Below, one piece after another: positions 14,278-22,835 of a stretch of 64,000 bases of DNA. The DNA is taken from contig NZ_CP113116.1 of assembly GCF_026625985.1 (NCBI RefSeq), positions 3,286,001 through 3,350,000 of the forward strand. Direction: 5' to 3'. The DNA is from Mycobacterium sp. Aquia_213 (lineage in GTDB: Bacteria > Actinomycetota > Actinomycetes > Mycobacteriales > Mycobacteriaceae). Both the position numbers and the translations under genes were made by a program. The notes under the pieces were generated by a model that was not told the DNA's origin, did not search any database, and saw nothing but the letters and a program-made list of their open reading frames with translations. Position 1 is the stretch's first letter; each line of letters starts with the position of its first letter.

Positions 14278-14961
14278 GTGAACCTGCGACGCGATCGACA
14301 GGAACCGTTGGCGGACATCGTCATTGAACTGGACGAACCCGCCGACCTGTTCGCCGTCGACCAGCGGTCCCTACTATCCGGCGCGAGCCGAATCGACAGC
14401 GGCATCGACGAACTCGTCGAATTGTTGTTGGCCCAGAAGCGGCATTCCAATATTCAGCGCATCGTTTTGGATATCGCCGGCGAATGCTCCGAAGAACTGG
14501 CGGCCAACCTGGAGGCGTCGGTCCGCCGCTACTGCGCGTTGGCTGTGCGCCGGGCAGACCGGCAGCATGACCTGATTTGGCGCCAGGGCATGCGGTCGCT
14601 GATCAGCGGCTCGCTGTTGTTCGTTGCCGGCATCGCACTGTCGTACATCTTCACTCGCCCAATGGTGGGTGAGCTCGCGGGCGAACTGCTCGGCAACGGC
14701 GTGTTCCTGGTGGTGGCGTGGGTCGGCCTTTGGTACCCCCTGGATGTGCTGTTCATCGCGAGAGAGCAGGCAAAGCGCGAGTCGCGGGTGTTCGCCATGA
14801 TGCTGGCCATGCCGGTCGTGGTCCGGACACATGCCGGCGCGGTGCCCATCGAGCACCTGCCCGGGTTCACCCCATACGGCGGTCGGCGGTCCACTCGCCT
14901 CCGTGACACGCACATCCACTTGCGCGGTGCGCCGCCGACCGGGAGTCCCGGCCCAAGTTAG
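14278..14961 (+). CDS. Unknown two-helix membrane protein, 227 aa
   Basis: GTG start with GGGAGG at the right distance. Residues 1-105 are cytosolic-looking and acidic (DIVIELDEPADLFAVD, ELVELLLAQKRHSN). Two membrane helices follow at about 108-125 and 140-160, and the C-terminal 60 residues are basic and Pro/Gly-rich. The first domain resembles nothing I can name. It is not present in the corresponding tuberculosis interval next to the cyclase, so it is accessory. It precedes the adenylate cyclase by about 50 bp in the same direction and might share a transcript with it. Confidence 0.7.
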   Translation: MNLRRDRQEPLADIVIELDEPADLFAVDQRSLLSGASRIDSGIDELVELLLAQKRHSNIQRIVLDIAGECSEELAANLEASVRRYCALAVRRADRQHDLIWRQGMRSLISGSLLFVAGIALSYIFTRPMVGELAGELLGNGVFLVVAWVGLWYPLDVLFIAREQAKRESRVFAMMLAMPVVVRTHAGAVPIEHLPGFTPYGGRRSTRLRDTHIHLRGAPPTGSPGPS

Positions 14962-15009
14962 CCAACCGCAGCGCTGGGGAATCATCTGACAAACGGTTAC
15001 GCTTTGAAA

Positions 15010-16350
15010 GTGGTGCCTAGGAAATGCGGGGCCCCGCCAAGTCGGCCGGATGGCTCGGCGCGCCCGGACTGCAAAGCAGCGGTGCGGGCCAAGAATCGCG
15101 CCCGCAACGATCACTACGCCGATAGCCACGACCGCCGTGCCCGGGTGCTCAATATCAACGCCATGATGGCGGTGGTCATCAGCCTGCTCTTCGGGATCCT
15201 GGGCATCTGGGCCGGGTCCTTCGCGCAGCGAACCCAGGTGATCACCCTTGTCGCCGCGATGATCTTCCTGACCGTCCCGTGGCTGCACCGATTCGGGGAA
15301 TTGGTTGCGCCGCTGACCTACGTCGCCTCGGCGTATCTAGTCATCTTCTTCATCTGCTGGGAGGTCGGCACCGGCACCGGCGTGCAGTACTACTTCATCG
15401 CCAACGCGAGCCTGGTGGTGTTGCAGCTCGGCATCGAGCGCATCGGCCTGGCCGCGCTGCTGGCAGCCATCGGCGCCGGACTGGTGATCACCCTGCAGTT
15501 CCTGGTGCCCCGCTCGACCGGGCTCGAACAGCCCTGGGCCGAGCGGATGAGCTTTGTCATCACGACGATCTCGGCCTGCACCATGGCGGTGGTGACGGTG
15601 TGGTTCGCGCTTCGCGACACCAAGCGCGCCGAAGCCGTCATGGAGTCGGAGTACGAGCGCTCGGAAGCCTTATTGGCCAACATGTTGCCGGCCAGCGTCG
15701 CCGACCGGCTCAAAGAACCCGAGCGCGACGTCATCGCCGACCGATACGACGAGGCCTCGGTGCTGTTCGCCGACATGGTCGGCTTCACCGAGCGCGCAAG
15801 CTCAACCGCACCATGCGACCTCGTCAAGTTCCTCGACCGCCTGTACAGCGCATTCGACGAACTGGTGGATAAGCACGGGCTGGAGAAAATCAAAGTCAGC
15901 GGGGACTCCTACATGGTTGTCAGCGGAGTCCCGCGCCCCAGGCCCGATCACGTCCATGCACTGGCCGACTTTGCCCTCGACATGGTCGCCGCCGCCGCGG
16001 AAATCGAAGACGCACAAGGTAACTCGATACCCATACGCGTCGGCTTTGCGACAGGCACCGTGGTCGCGGGCGTCGTCGGGTCGCGGCGGTTCTTCTACGA
16101 CGTGTGGGGCGACGCGGTCAATGTCGCGGCCCGGATGGAATCGACCGACTCGGTGGGACAGATTCAAGTGCCCGAGGACGTGTACGAGCGTCTGCGCGAC
16201 GAGTTCGTGCTGCGGGAGCGCGGCCGGATCGAGGTCAAAGGCAAAGGCGTGATGCACACCTGGTACCTGATCGGCCGCAAGCCGGCCGCGGCCGAACCCG
16301 GCGATATGGCCGCCGAGGAGCCCCGAACGGCCCACGGCGCCACGGTCTAA
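15010..16350 (+). CDS. cya: Class III adenylate cyclase, six-helix membrane type (Rv1625c-like)
   Basis: Makes cAMP from ATP as a membrane homodimer. An N-terminal region with about six hydrophobic helices (residues ~45-205) is followed by the class IIIa catalytic domain. Metal ligands are in SVLFADMVGFTERAS and KIKVSGDSYMVVSG. The substrate-specifying Lys (EKIK) and Asp (YDVWGD) are kept, as are the transition-state Asn and Arg in AVNVAARMES, so it should be active on its own as a dimer. The product is about 446 aa; Rv1625c is 443. The first codons are uncertain (TTG 15004, GTG 15010 or GTG 15013) and no clear ribosome site is seen; I took 15010 from alignment with the tuberculosis N-terminus. 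Confidence 0.95.
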   Translation: MVPRKCGAPPSRPDGSARPDCKAAVRAKNRARNDHYADSHDRRARVLNINAMMAVVISLLFGILGIWAGSFAQRTQVITLVAAMIFLTVPWLHRFGELVAPLTYVASAYLVIFFICWEVGTGTGVQYYFIANASLVVLQLGIERIGLAALLAAIGAGLVITLQFLVPRSTGLEQPWAERMSFVITTISACTMAVVTVWFALRDTKRAEAVMESEYERSEALLANMLPASVADRLKEPERDVIADRYDEASVLFADMVGFTERASSTAPCDLVKFLDRLYSAFDELVDKHGLEKIKVSGDSYMVVSGVPRPRPDHVHALADFALDMVAAAAEIEDAQGNSIPIRVGFATGTVVAGVVGSRRFFYDVWGDAVNVAARMESTDSVGQIQVPEDVYERLRDEFVLRERGRIEVKGKGVMHTWYLIGRKPAAAEPGDMAAEEPRTAHGATV

Positions 16351-16391
16351 AGCCCCTATTCTGGGCTGCGCGGTTATGCCACAGTGAGGCT

Positions 16392-16973
16392 ATGCAGCCC
16401 AACCCTGTTCCAAGCATGTTGCCGCATCTGTGGAAATCCACGCTGGTATCGGGAGTCTTGACGCTGATCGTCGGCATTCTGGTGCTCGCATGGCCGGGTA
16501 TATCCGTCCTGGCCGCCGCGATCGCGTTCGGTGTCTATCTGCTGATCACCGGTGTCGCACAAGTCATATTCGCGTTCAGCCTGCATGTTTCGGCGGGCAG
16601 CCGCATTCTGCTGTTCGTCAGTGGCGCCGCGTCATTGATCCTGGCCGTGCTGGCATTCCGTCATTTCGGCCAGGGATACGCGGTGCTGTTGCTGGCCATC
16701 TGGATTGCCATCGGATTCGTCTTTCGTGGTGTGGCCACAACGGTTTCCGCGATCAGCGATCCCACGCTGCCGGGACGCGGCTGGTCGATTTTCCTCGGCG
16801 TGATCACCCTGATCGCCGGCATTGTCGTACTCGCGTCGCCGTTCGCATCGATCATCACCCTGGCGATCGTCGTCGGCATTTGGCTGGCCGTCATCGGCGT
16901 CTTCGAGGTCATCGCGTCGTTCGGGATCCGCAAGGCCTCCAAGGAACTCAGGAATAGCGTCGAGGCCGCTTAG
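16392..16973 (+). CDS. HdeD-family (DUF308) membrane protein (Rv1624c-like)
   Basis: 193 aa with six closely spaced hydrophobic helices arranged as repeated pairs, typical of DUF308/HdeD proteins (LTLIVGILVLAWPGISVLAA and VITLIAGIVVLASPFASII are the two related repeats). Its function is not established; HdeD relatives are linked to acid stress in enterobacteria. ATG at 16392, 41 bp after the cyclase stop and 45 bp before cydA. Tuberculosis has the same gene at the same place (195 aa). Confidence 0.88.
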   Translation: MQPNPVPSMLPHLWKSTLVSGVLTLIVGILVLAWPGISVLAAAIAFGVYLLITGVAQVIFAFSLHVSAGSRILLFVSGAASLILAVLAFRHFGQGYAVLLLAIWIAIGFVFRGVATTVSAISDPTLPGRGWSIFLGVITLIAGIVVLASPFASIITLAIVVGIWLAVIGVFEVIASFGIRKASKELRNSVEAA

Positions 16974-16992
16974 CTACTACACTCTGTCGTAG
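16974..16992. promoter_or_regulatory. Palindrome over a -10-like element before cydA
   Basis: CTACTACA-CTC-TGTCGTAG has 8-bp arms with one mismatch and begins at the base after the DUF308 stop. It contains TACACT (16978-16983), a good -10, and ends 26 bp before the cydA ATG. A repressor or redox regulator bound here would block the promoter. Confidence 0.45.
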
Positions 16993-17018
16993 AACACTGC
17001 AGTCACGGGAGATGACAG

Positions 17019-18473
17019 ATGAATGTCGTCGACATATCGCGGTGGCAGTTCGGTATTACCACCGTCTACCACTTCATCTTTGTGCCGCTCACAATCGGCC
17101 TGGCTCCCCTTATCGCGGTCATGCAGACGGCGTGGGTGGCCACCGGCAATACCGCCTGGTATCGCCTGACCAAGTTCTTCGGCAAGTTGTTCCTGATCAA
17201 CTTCGCGATCGGGGTGGCCACCGGGATCGTGCAGGAATTCCAGTTCGGGATGAACTGGAGCGAATACTCGCGGTTCGTCGGCGACATCTTCGGCGCCCCG
17301 CTCGCGATGGAAGGCCTGGCCGCCTTCTTCTTCGAATCCACTTTCCTCGGGTTGTGGATTTTCGGTTGGAGTCGACTGCCGAAGCTGGTGCACCTGGCCT
17401 GCATTTGGGTCGTCGCGATCTCGGTCAACGTGTCCGCCTTCTTCATCATCTCGGCGAATTCGTTCATGCAGCACCCGGTCGGCGCGCATTACAACCCCGC
17501 GACACGGCGCGCCGAGCTGGACAGCATCGCGGCATTGCTCAGCAATAACACTGCGCGAGCGGCATTTTCACACGCCGTCAATGGTTCGCTGCTGACCGCG
17601 GCCACCTTCGTCGCCGCCGTGAGCGCCTGGTGGCTGGTCCGCGCGAAAAAGAACGCCGACGTAGACCTCGGTGCGGTGTTTCGCCCGGCGGCGATCCTGG
17701 GGTGTTGGGTGGCACTGTTCGCCACCGTCGGGCTGTTCTTCACCGGCGACGAACAGGGCAAGCTGATGTTCCAGCAGCAACCGATGAAAATGGCGTCGGC
17801 CGAATCACTGTGCAACACCGAGACCGATCCGGACTTCTCCATCCTGACCGTCGGCGCGCACAACAACTGCGACAGCATCACCCGTGTCATCGAGGTGCCT
17901 TACGTGCTGCCGTTCCTCGCCGAGAGCAAGTTCACCGGTGTGACATTGCAGGGTGTGCGCGACATCCAGCAAGACTCTGAACACAAGTTCGGGCCAAATG
18001 ACTACCGGCCCAACTTGTTCGTCACCTATTGGTCATTCCGCATGATGATCGGCCTGATGGCGATCCCGGTGCTATTCGCGCTGGCCACCCTGTGGCTCAC
18101 GCGGGGCGGGCGCACCCCCACCCAATCCTGGTTCCCCTGGTTCGCGCTGCTGACCATCCCTACTCCGTTCCTGGCCAACAGCGCCGGATGGGTGTTCACC
18201 GAAATGGGCCGTCAGCCTTGGCTTGTGGTGCCGAATCCGACCGGCGATCAGCAGGTGCGGCTGACGGTCAGCCAGGGTGTGTCGGATCACGCGTCGGGCA
18301 TGGTGATTACCTCACTGGTGACTTTCACGCTGGTCTACGCGGTGCTCGCGGTCATCTGGTTCTGGCTGCTGAAGCGCTACATCGCCGAAGGACCGTTGGA
18401 ACACGACGCGGAGCCCGCACCGCCGAAAGCACCCGGCGATGACGAAGTGGCCCCGCTGTCGTTCGCCTACTGA
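17019..18473 (+). CDS. cydA: Cytochrome bd oxidase subunit I
   Basis: Quinol-oxidising, haem-bearing subunit of the high-affinity terminal oxidase in the inner membrane. 484 aa. The N-terminus RWQFGITTVYHFIFVPLTIG carries the haem b595 axial His (H18). The later EMGRQPWLV is the GRQP signature beside the Q-loop, which is short here as in actinobacterial bd enzymes. About nine membrane helices. The ribosome site GGGAGA precedes the ATG. cydB follows after 18 bp and cydDC after that, so the oxidase and its assembly transporter are co-transcribed. Such operons are induced by low oxygen or inhibition of the bcc-aa3 branch. Confidence 0.97.
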   Translation: MNVVDISRWQFGITTVYHFIFVPLTIGLAPLIAVMQTAWVATGNTAWYRLTKFFGKLFLINFAIGVATGIVQEFQFGMNWSEYSRFVGDIFGAPLAMEGLAAFFFESTFLGLWIFGWSRLPKLVHLACIWVVAISVNVSAFFIISANSFMQHPVGAHYNPATRRAELDSIAALLSNNTARAAFSHAVNGSLLTAATFVAAVSAWWLVRAKKNADVDLGAVFRPAAILGCWVALFATVGLFFTGDEQGKLMFQQQPMKMASAESLCNTETDPDFSILTVGAHNNCDSITRVIEVPYVLPFLAESKFTGVTLQGVRDIQQDSEHKFGPNDYRPNLFVTYWSFRMMIGLMAIPVLFALATLWLTRGGRTPTQSWFPWFALLTIPTPFLANSAGWVFTEMGRQPWLVVPNPTGDQQVRLTVSQGVSDHASGMVITSLVTFTLVYAVLAVIWFWLLKRYIAEGPLEHDAEPAPPKAPGDDEVAPLSFAY

Positions 18474-18491
18474 CCGGGAAGGAGTTAACCA

Positions 18492-19532
18492 ATGGCGCTG
18501 CAAGAGTTATGGTTCGGCATCATCGCCGTGCTATTCCTGGGCTTCTTCATCCTGGAGGGCTTCGACTTCGGCGTGGGCATGCTGATGGAGCCGTTCGGCC
18601 GTGTCGGCAGCGGCGATCCGGAGAACCACCGGCGCGCCGCGCTGAACACCATCGGCCCGGTGTGGGACGGCAACGAAGTCTGGCTGATCACCGCCGGCGC
18701 CGGGATGTTCGCCGCGTTTCCCGGCTGGTATGCGACGGTGTTCTCGACGCTCTACCTACCGCTGTTCGCGATCCTGTTCGGCATGATCGTGCGCGTGGTG
18801 GCCATCGAATGGCGCGGCAAGATCGACGACAAAAGATGGCGCGCCCTAGCCGATTTCGCCATTGCGGCCGGGTCCTGGCTGCCCGCGGTGCTGTGGGGCG
18901 TGGCGTTCGCCATCCTGGTACGCGGTCTGCCCGTGGACGCCAACGGTCACATTCATCTCTCCATTGGCGACGTGCTCAACGCCTATACGCTGCTGGGCGG
19001 CTTGGCCACGGCCGGGCTGTTTCTGTTCTACGGCGCGGTGTTCGTTGCGTTGAAGACGTCGGACGCCATCCGCGACGACGCGCACCGATTCGCCAAGCAA
19101 TTGTCGCTGCCGGTCACGGGACTGGTCGCCGCCTTTGGGCTTTGGACACAGCTGGCGCATGGCAAGACCTGGACCTGGCTGGTGCTCGCGGTGGCGGTCG
19201 TCGCGCAGCTAGCCGCGGTGGCGTTGGTGTGGCGCCGCGTCTCCGACGGTTGGGCGTTCGCGAGCACGGCGCTGGTCGTCGCGGCGGTGGTGATTCTGTT
19301 GTTCGGTGTGCTGTATCCCGATTTGGTGCCCTCGACGCTGAACAAGCAGTGGAGCCTGACGATCTACAACGCGTCGTCGACGCCCTACACGCTCAAGATC
19401 ATGACGTGGGTGACCGCCTTCTTCGCCCCGCTGACGGTCGTGTACCAGGCGTGGACGTATTGGGTGTTCCGGCAACGGATCTCGGCTGATCGGATACCGC
19501 CGTCGATCGGCCTGGCAAGGCGTCCGTCCTGA
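18492..19532 (+). CDS. cydB: Cytochrome bd oxidase subunit II
   Basis: 346 aa, equal to tuberculosis CydB. Eight or nine membrane helices with the family start LQELWFGIIAVLFLGFFILE and the conserved GFDFGVG and GPVWDGNEVWLI motifs. Partner of CydA; it does not bind haem itself but stabilises the complex. GAAGGAG stands 6-7 nt before the ATG. The stop TGA overlaps a CTG codon in the frame of cydD. Confidence 0.97.
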   Translation: MALQELWFGIIAVLFLGFFILEGFDFGVGMLMEPFGRVGSGDPENHRRAALNTIGPVWDGNEVWLITAGAGMFAAFPGWYATVFSTLYLPLFAILFGMIVRVVAIEWRGKIDDKRWRALADFAIAAGSWLPAVLWGVAFAILVRGLPVDANGHIHLSIGDVLNAYTLLGGLATAGLFLFYGAVFVALKTSDAIRDDAHRFAKQLSLPVTGLVAAFGLWTQLAHGKTWTWLVLAVAVVAQLAAVALVWRRVSDGWAFASTALVVAAVVILLFGVLYPDLVPSTLNKQWSLTIYNASSTPYTLKIMTWVTAFFAPLTVVYQAWTYWVFRQRISADRIPPSIGLARRPS

Positions 19533-19588
19533 GCACACGCAACTCCCGGGCGCCCCTGGACCCGCGACTGTGGCGGGCATCGACCGCT

Positions 19589-21202
19589 TTGCGTCGCTAT
19601 CTGGCCGCCACGGTGAGCTGCGGAGTGGTGATCTCCGCATGCGCGATCGGCTCGGCCATCATGCTGGCAAGTATGGTCGCGAGGATCATCACCGATCCCT
19701 CGGCCCGCAGTCTGCGGGGTTGGCTGGGCCCGCTGTCAATCCTGTTGTTGCTGTGGATAGTTCGCACGGCGACGCACTGGCTGCAGGCGCGCCAGGGCCA
19801 GCGCGGCGCCAGCGCGGTGATCGCCGATCTCAACGGCCAGGTGCTGGCCGCGGTGACCGCCCGGCAACCCAACGAACTTGCCGCGCAGCGGGACGCGGCC
19901 GCGATCGTGGTAACCCGCGGCCTCGACGGCCTACGTCCTTATTTCACCGGCTATGTGCCCACCCTGCTGCTCGCCGCGATCCTGACGCCGGCGACCGTGG
20001 GCGTGATCGCGCTGTATGACCTGAAATCGACGGCGATCGTGGTGATCACGCTGCCGCTGATACCGATTTTCATGGTGTTGATCGGGCTCGCGACGGCCGA
20101 GCGATCGGCGGCCGCGCTGGCCGCCATGACGACGCTGCAAGGCCGGCTGCTGGACCTGATCGCCGGTATCCCCACACTGCGGGCGCTGGGCCGCGCCTCG
20201 GGCCCCGAACATCGCATTGCCGAACTCGCTGCCGCTCATCGGCGTTCGGCGATGGCGACGCTGCGCATCGCTTTCCTGTCGGCACTGGTGCTCGAATTGC
20301 TGGCCACCCTGGGTGTCGCGTTGATCGCGGTCGGCATCGGTCTGCGCCTGGTGTTCGGCGAGATGAGCCTGACCACCGGATTGACGGTGCTACTGCTGGC
20401 ACCCGACGTGTACTGGCCGCTGCGCCGTATCGGCGTGGAATTCCATGCCGCTCAAGACGGTCGAACCGCGGCCGACGAGGCATTCGCACTGATCGGCGAG
20501 CCCACGGTGGCGTCGGCGCGCAACCGAACGGTAGCCGCGCGCGGCGCGGAAATCCGCCTGGAAAACCTCAGTGTCGCCGGGCGAGACGGCAATTCGCCGT
20601 GCGAGCTGACCGCGGTGATCCCGCCGGGTCGCATCACGGTGCTGACGGGCCGAAACGGCGCCGGCAAGAGCACCACACTGCAGGCAATCGCCGGGCTCGC
20701 GGTGCCGTCCTCCGGTCGGGTCCTCGTCGACGGGGTCGACGTCACCGAGTTGGAGCAGGGGGCGTGGTGGCGCCAATTGTCCTGGCTGCCGCAACGCCCG
20801 GTGCTCGTGCCCGGCACGATCCGAGACAACCTGTCCCTGCTCGGCGAGTTGGACGATGTGGAACGGGCCTGTGCTGCAGCCGGATTCGATGCGGTGCTGG
20901 CCGAGCTGCCGGATGGCCTGGACACCGAGCTAGGGCGCGACGGCGTCGGGCTGTCACTGGGACAGCGACAGCGGCTGGGCCTGGCCCGGGCGTTCGGGTC
21001 ACCGGCTGCGGTGCTGCTGCTCGATGAACCCACCGCCCACCTGGACGTGCACACCGAACAGCTGGTGCTGCGGGCCATTGTCGAGCGGGCGCGCGCGGGG
21101 GCGACCGTCGTGGTCGTCGGCCATCGGCAGCCGGTCGTGGCAATCGGGGACCACGTTGTCGACGTGGTCTCGGACAGCGAGGTGCGTTGTGCGCGCGTCT
21201 GA
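19589..21202 (+). CDS. cydD: ABC transporter CydD, membrane plus ATPase domains
   Basis: Half of the heterodimeric CydDC transporter needed to assemble cytochrome bd; in E. coli it exports cysteine and glutathione and binds haem. Six-helix membrane domain (residues ~10-290), then the ATPase with Walker A GRNGAGKST, signature LSLGQRQR and Walker B VLLLDEPTAHLD. 537 aa from the TTG at 19589. The frame is open upstream and codes for STRNSRAPLDPRLWRASTA, which looks like genuine CydD N-terminus. A CTG at 19529, overlapping the cydB stop, would give 557 aa, so the true start may lie there. Confidence 0.93.
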   Translation: MRRYLAATVSCGVVISACAIGSAIMLASMVARIITDPSARSLRGWLGPLSILLLLWIVRTATHWLQARQGQRGASAVIADLNGQVLAAVTARQPNELAAQRDAAAIVVTRGLDGLRPYFTGYVPTLLLAAILTPATVGVIALYDLKSTAIVVITLPLIPIFMVLIGLATAERSAAALAAMTTLQGRLLDLIAGIPTLRALGRASGPEHRIAELAAAHRRSAMATLRIAFLSALVLELLATLGVALIAVGIGLRLVFGEMSLTTGLTVLLLAPDVYWPLRRIGVEFHAAQDGRTAADEAFALIGEPTVASARNRTVAARGAEIRLENLSVAGRDGNSPCELTAVIPPGRITVLTGRNGAGKSTTLQAIAGLAVPSSGRVLVDGVDVTELEQGAWWRQLSWLPQRPVLVPGTIRDNLSLLGELDDVERACAAAGFDAVLAELPDGLDTELGRDGVGLSLGQRQRLGLARAFGSPAAVLLLDEPTAHLDVHTEQLVLRAIVERARAGATVVVVGHRQPVVAIGDHVVDVVSDSEVRCARV

Positions 21203-22826
21203 TCCGCTCCTGGCCGCGTCGAGCCTGTTGCGCCCCCGACTGCCCCGCATCCTGGCGGCCATCGCGTTGGGAGTGGCGTCGTTGGGCAGCGCGCTGGCCC
21301 TGGCCGGAGTGTCGGCGTGGCTGATCACCCGGGCCTGGCAGATGCCACCCATCCTCGACCTGTCCGTCGCGGTCGTCGCGGTGCGCCTGTTCGCGATCGC
21401 ACGGGGCGTGCTGCACTACTGCGAGCGACTGGCCACTCACGACACCGCGCTGCGCGCGGCCGGCGTTGCGCGCGCGCAGATCTATCAGCGGCTGGCCGAC
21501 GGGCCGGCCGCGGTGGCCGTCCGGCTGCACAGCGGTGAGCTGGTGGCGCGCGTCGGCGCCGATGTTGACGAACTGGCCGACGTACTGGTGCGCGCCCTGA
21601 TCCCGATCGGCGTGGCGGCGGTGTTGGCGGTGGCGGCAACCGTCACGGTCGCGGTCATTTCGCCGGCGGCCGGCACGGTACTGGCGATCTGCCTGCTCAT
21701 CACCGGTGTAGTGGCGCCCCTGCTTGCCGGCCGAGCCGCGGCCACACAGGAAGAGGTTGCCCGCCAACATCATTCCGAGCGCGATACGGCCGCGATGATC
21801 GCCCTCGAACACGCGCCCGAACTTCGGGTCGCCGGCGCGCTTCCCCGCGTCATCGCCGAGTCACGCCGTCGCCAAATCCGGTGGAGCGATGCGCTGGATG
21901 CCGCCGCCCGACCGGCCGCCCTCGCCGAGGCCATGCCGACCGCCGCGATCGGCGCCAGTGTGCTCGGCGCGGTCGTGGCCGGGATCGGGCTGGCGCCCGC
22001 GGTCGCCCCCACCACGCTGGCGGTCCTAATGTTGTTGCCGCTGTCGGCATTCGAGGCGATGACTCCCCTACCGGCGGCCGCTATTCAGTTGACGCGCTCG
22101 CGCATCGCCGCACGACGGCTACTCGATCTGGCTCCCCAAGCCCACCCGGCCGAATCCCCCACGCCGACACCGATACCGAGTGGGACTGCCCGGCTATCGG
22201 CCGACGTGCGCTCCGGCCACACACAGGCGTTCTCACACCGGTTGACGGTCGACCTCGAGCCCGGCGCGCGGCTGGCGGTCACCGGCCCCAGCGGTTCCGG
22301 AAAGACGACGTTGCTGATGACACTTGCCGGACTGATCCCGCCGTTGCGCGGCCAGGTGATGCTGAACGAAACCGACCTGAACCGATTCGACGAACATGAA
22401 TTGCCTTGTGCCGTCAGTTTTTTTGCCGAGGACGCGCACATCTTTGCCACCACTGTCCGAGACAACCTCCTGGTCGCCCGCGGCGACTGCGCGGACGACG
22501 AACTGGCGGCAGCACTGGACGCGGTCGGGCTGGGTGAATGGCTCGCAGGCTTGCCCGACGGGCTGTCGACGGTGCTGACCGGCGGCGCGCACGCAGTCTC
22601 GGCGGGACAGCGCAGGCGGCTGCTGCTGGCCCGGGCGATGCTCTCCCCGGCCCGGATCGTGTTGCTCGACGAGCCCATCGAGCACCTCGACGCGGTGGAC
22701 GCCGAACGGATTCTGACGGATCTGCTCGCCCCGGCGGCCGGGCTGATCAGCGCCGAGCGCACGGTTGTGGTGGCCACTCACCACATGCCCACCGCCGTTC
22801 GCTGTCCCGAACTGCAGATCGGCTAG
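21189..22826 (+). CDS. cydC: ABC transporter CydC
   Basis: Second half of CydDC. The GTG at 21189 overlaps the cydD end by 14 bp; the longer open frame upstream is only shadow of cydD. 545 aa with a six-helix membrane domain, Walker A TGPSGSGKTT, Walker B RIVLLDEPIEHLD and a signature changed to VSAGQRRR in place of LSGGQ. CydD has LSLGQ, so both sites are slightly degenerate, as in many heterodimeric exporters. It ends 9 bp from the convergent DUF2156 gene. Confidence 0.95.
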   Translation: MRASDPLLAASSLLRPRLPRILAAIALGVASLGSALALAGVSAWLITRAWQMPPILDLSVAVVAVRLFAIARGVLHYCERLATHDTALRAAGVARAQIYQRLADGPAAVAVRLHSGELVARVGADVDELADVLVRALIPIGVAAVLAVAATVTVAVISPAAGTVLAICLLITGVVAPLLAGRAAATQEEVARQHHSERDTAAMIALEHAPELRVAGALPRVIAESRRRQIRWSDALDAAARPAALAEAMPTAAIGASVLGAVVAGIGLAPAVAPTTLAVLMLLPLSAFEAMTPLPAAAIQLTRSRIAARRLLDLAPQAHPAESPTPTPIPSGTARLSADVRSGHTQAFSHRLTVDLEPGARLAVTGPSGSGKTTLLMTLAGLIPPLRGQVMLNETDLNRFDEHELPCAVSFFAEDAHIFATTVRDNLLVARGDCADDELAAALDAVGLGEWLAGLPDGLSTVLTGGAHAVSAGQRRRLLLARAMLSPARIVLLDEPIEHLDAVDAERILTDLLAPAAGLISAERTVVVATHHMPTAVRCPELQIG

Positions 22827-22835
22827 CCGCGCAGC

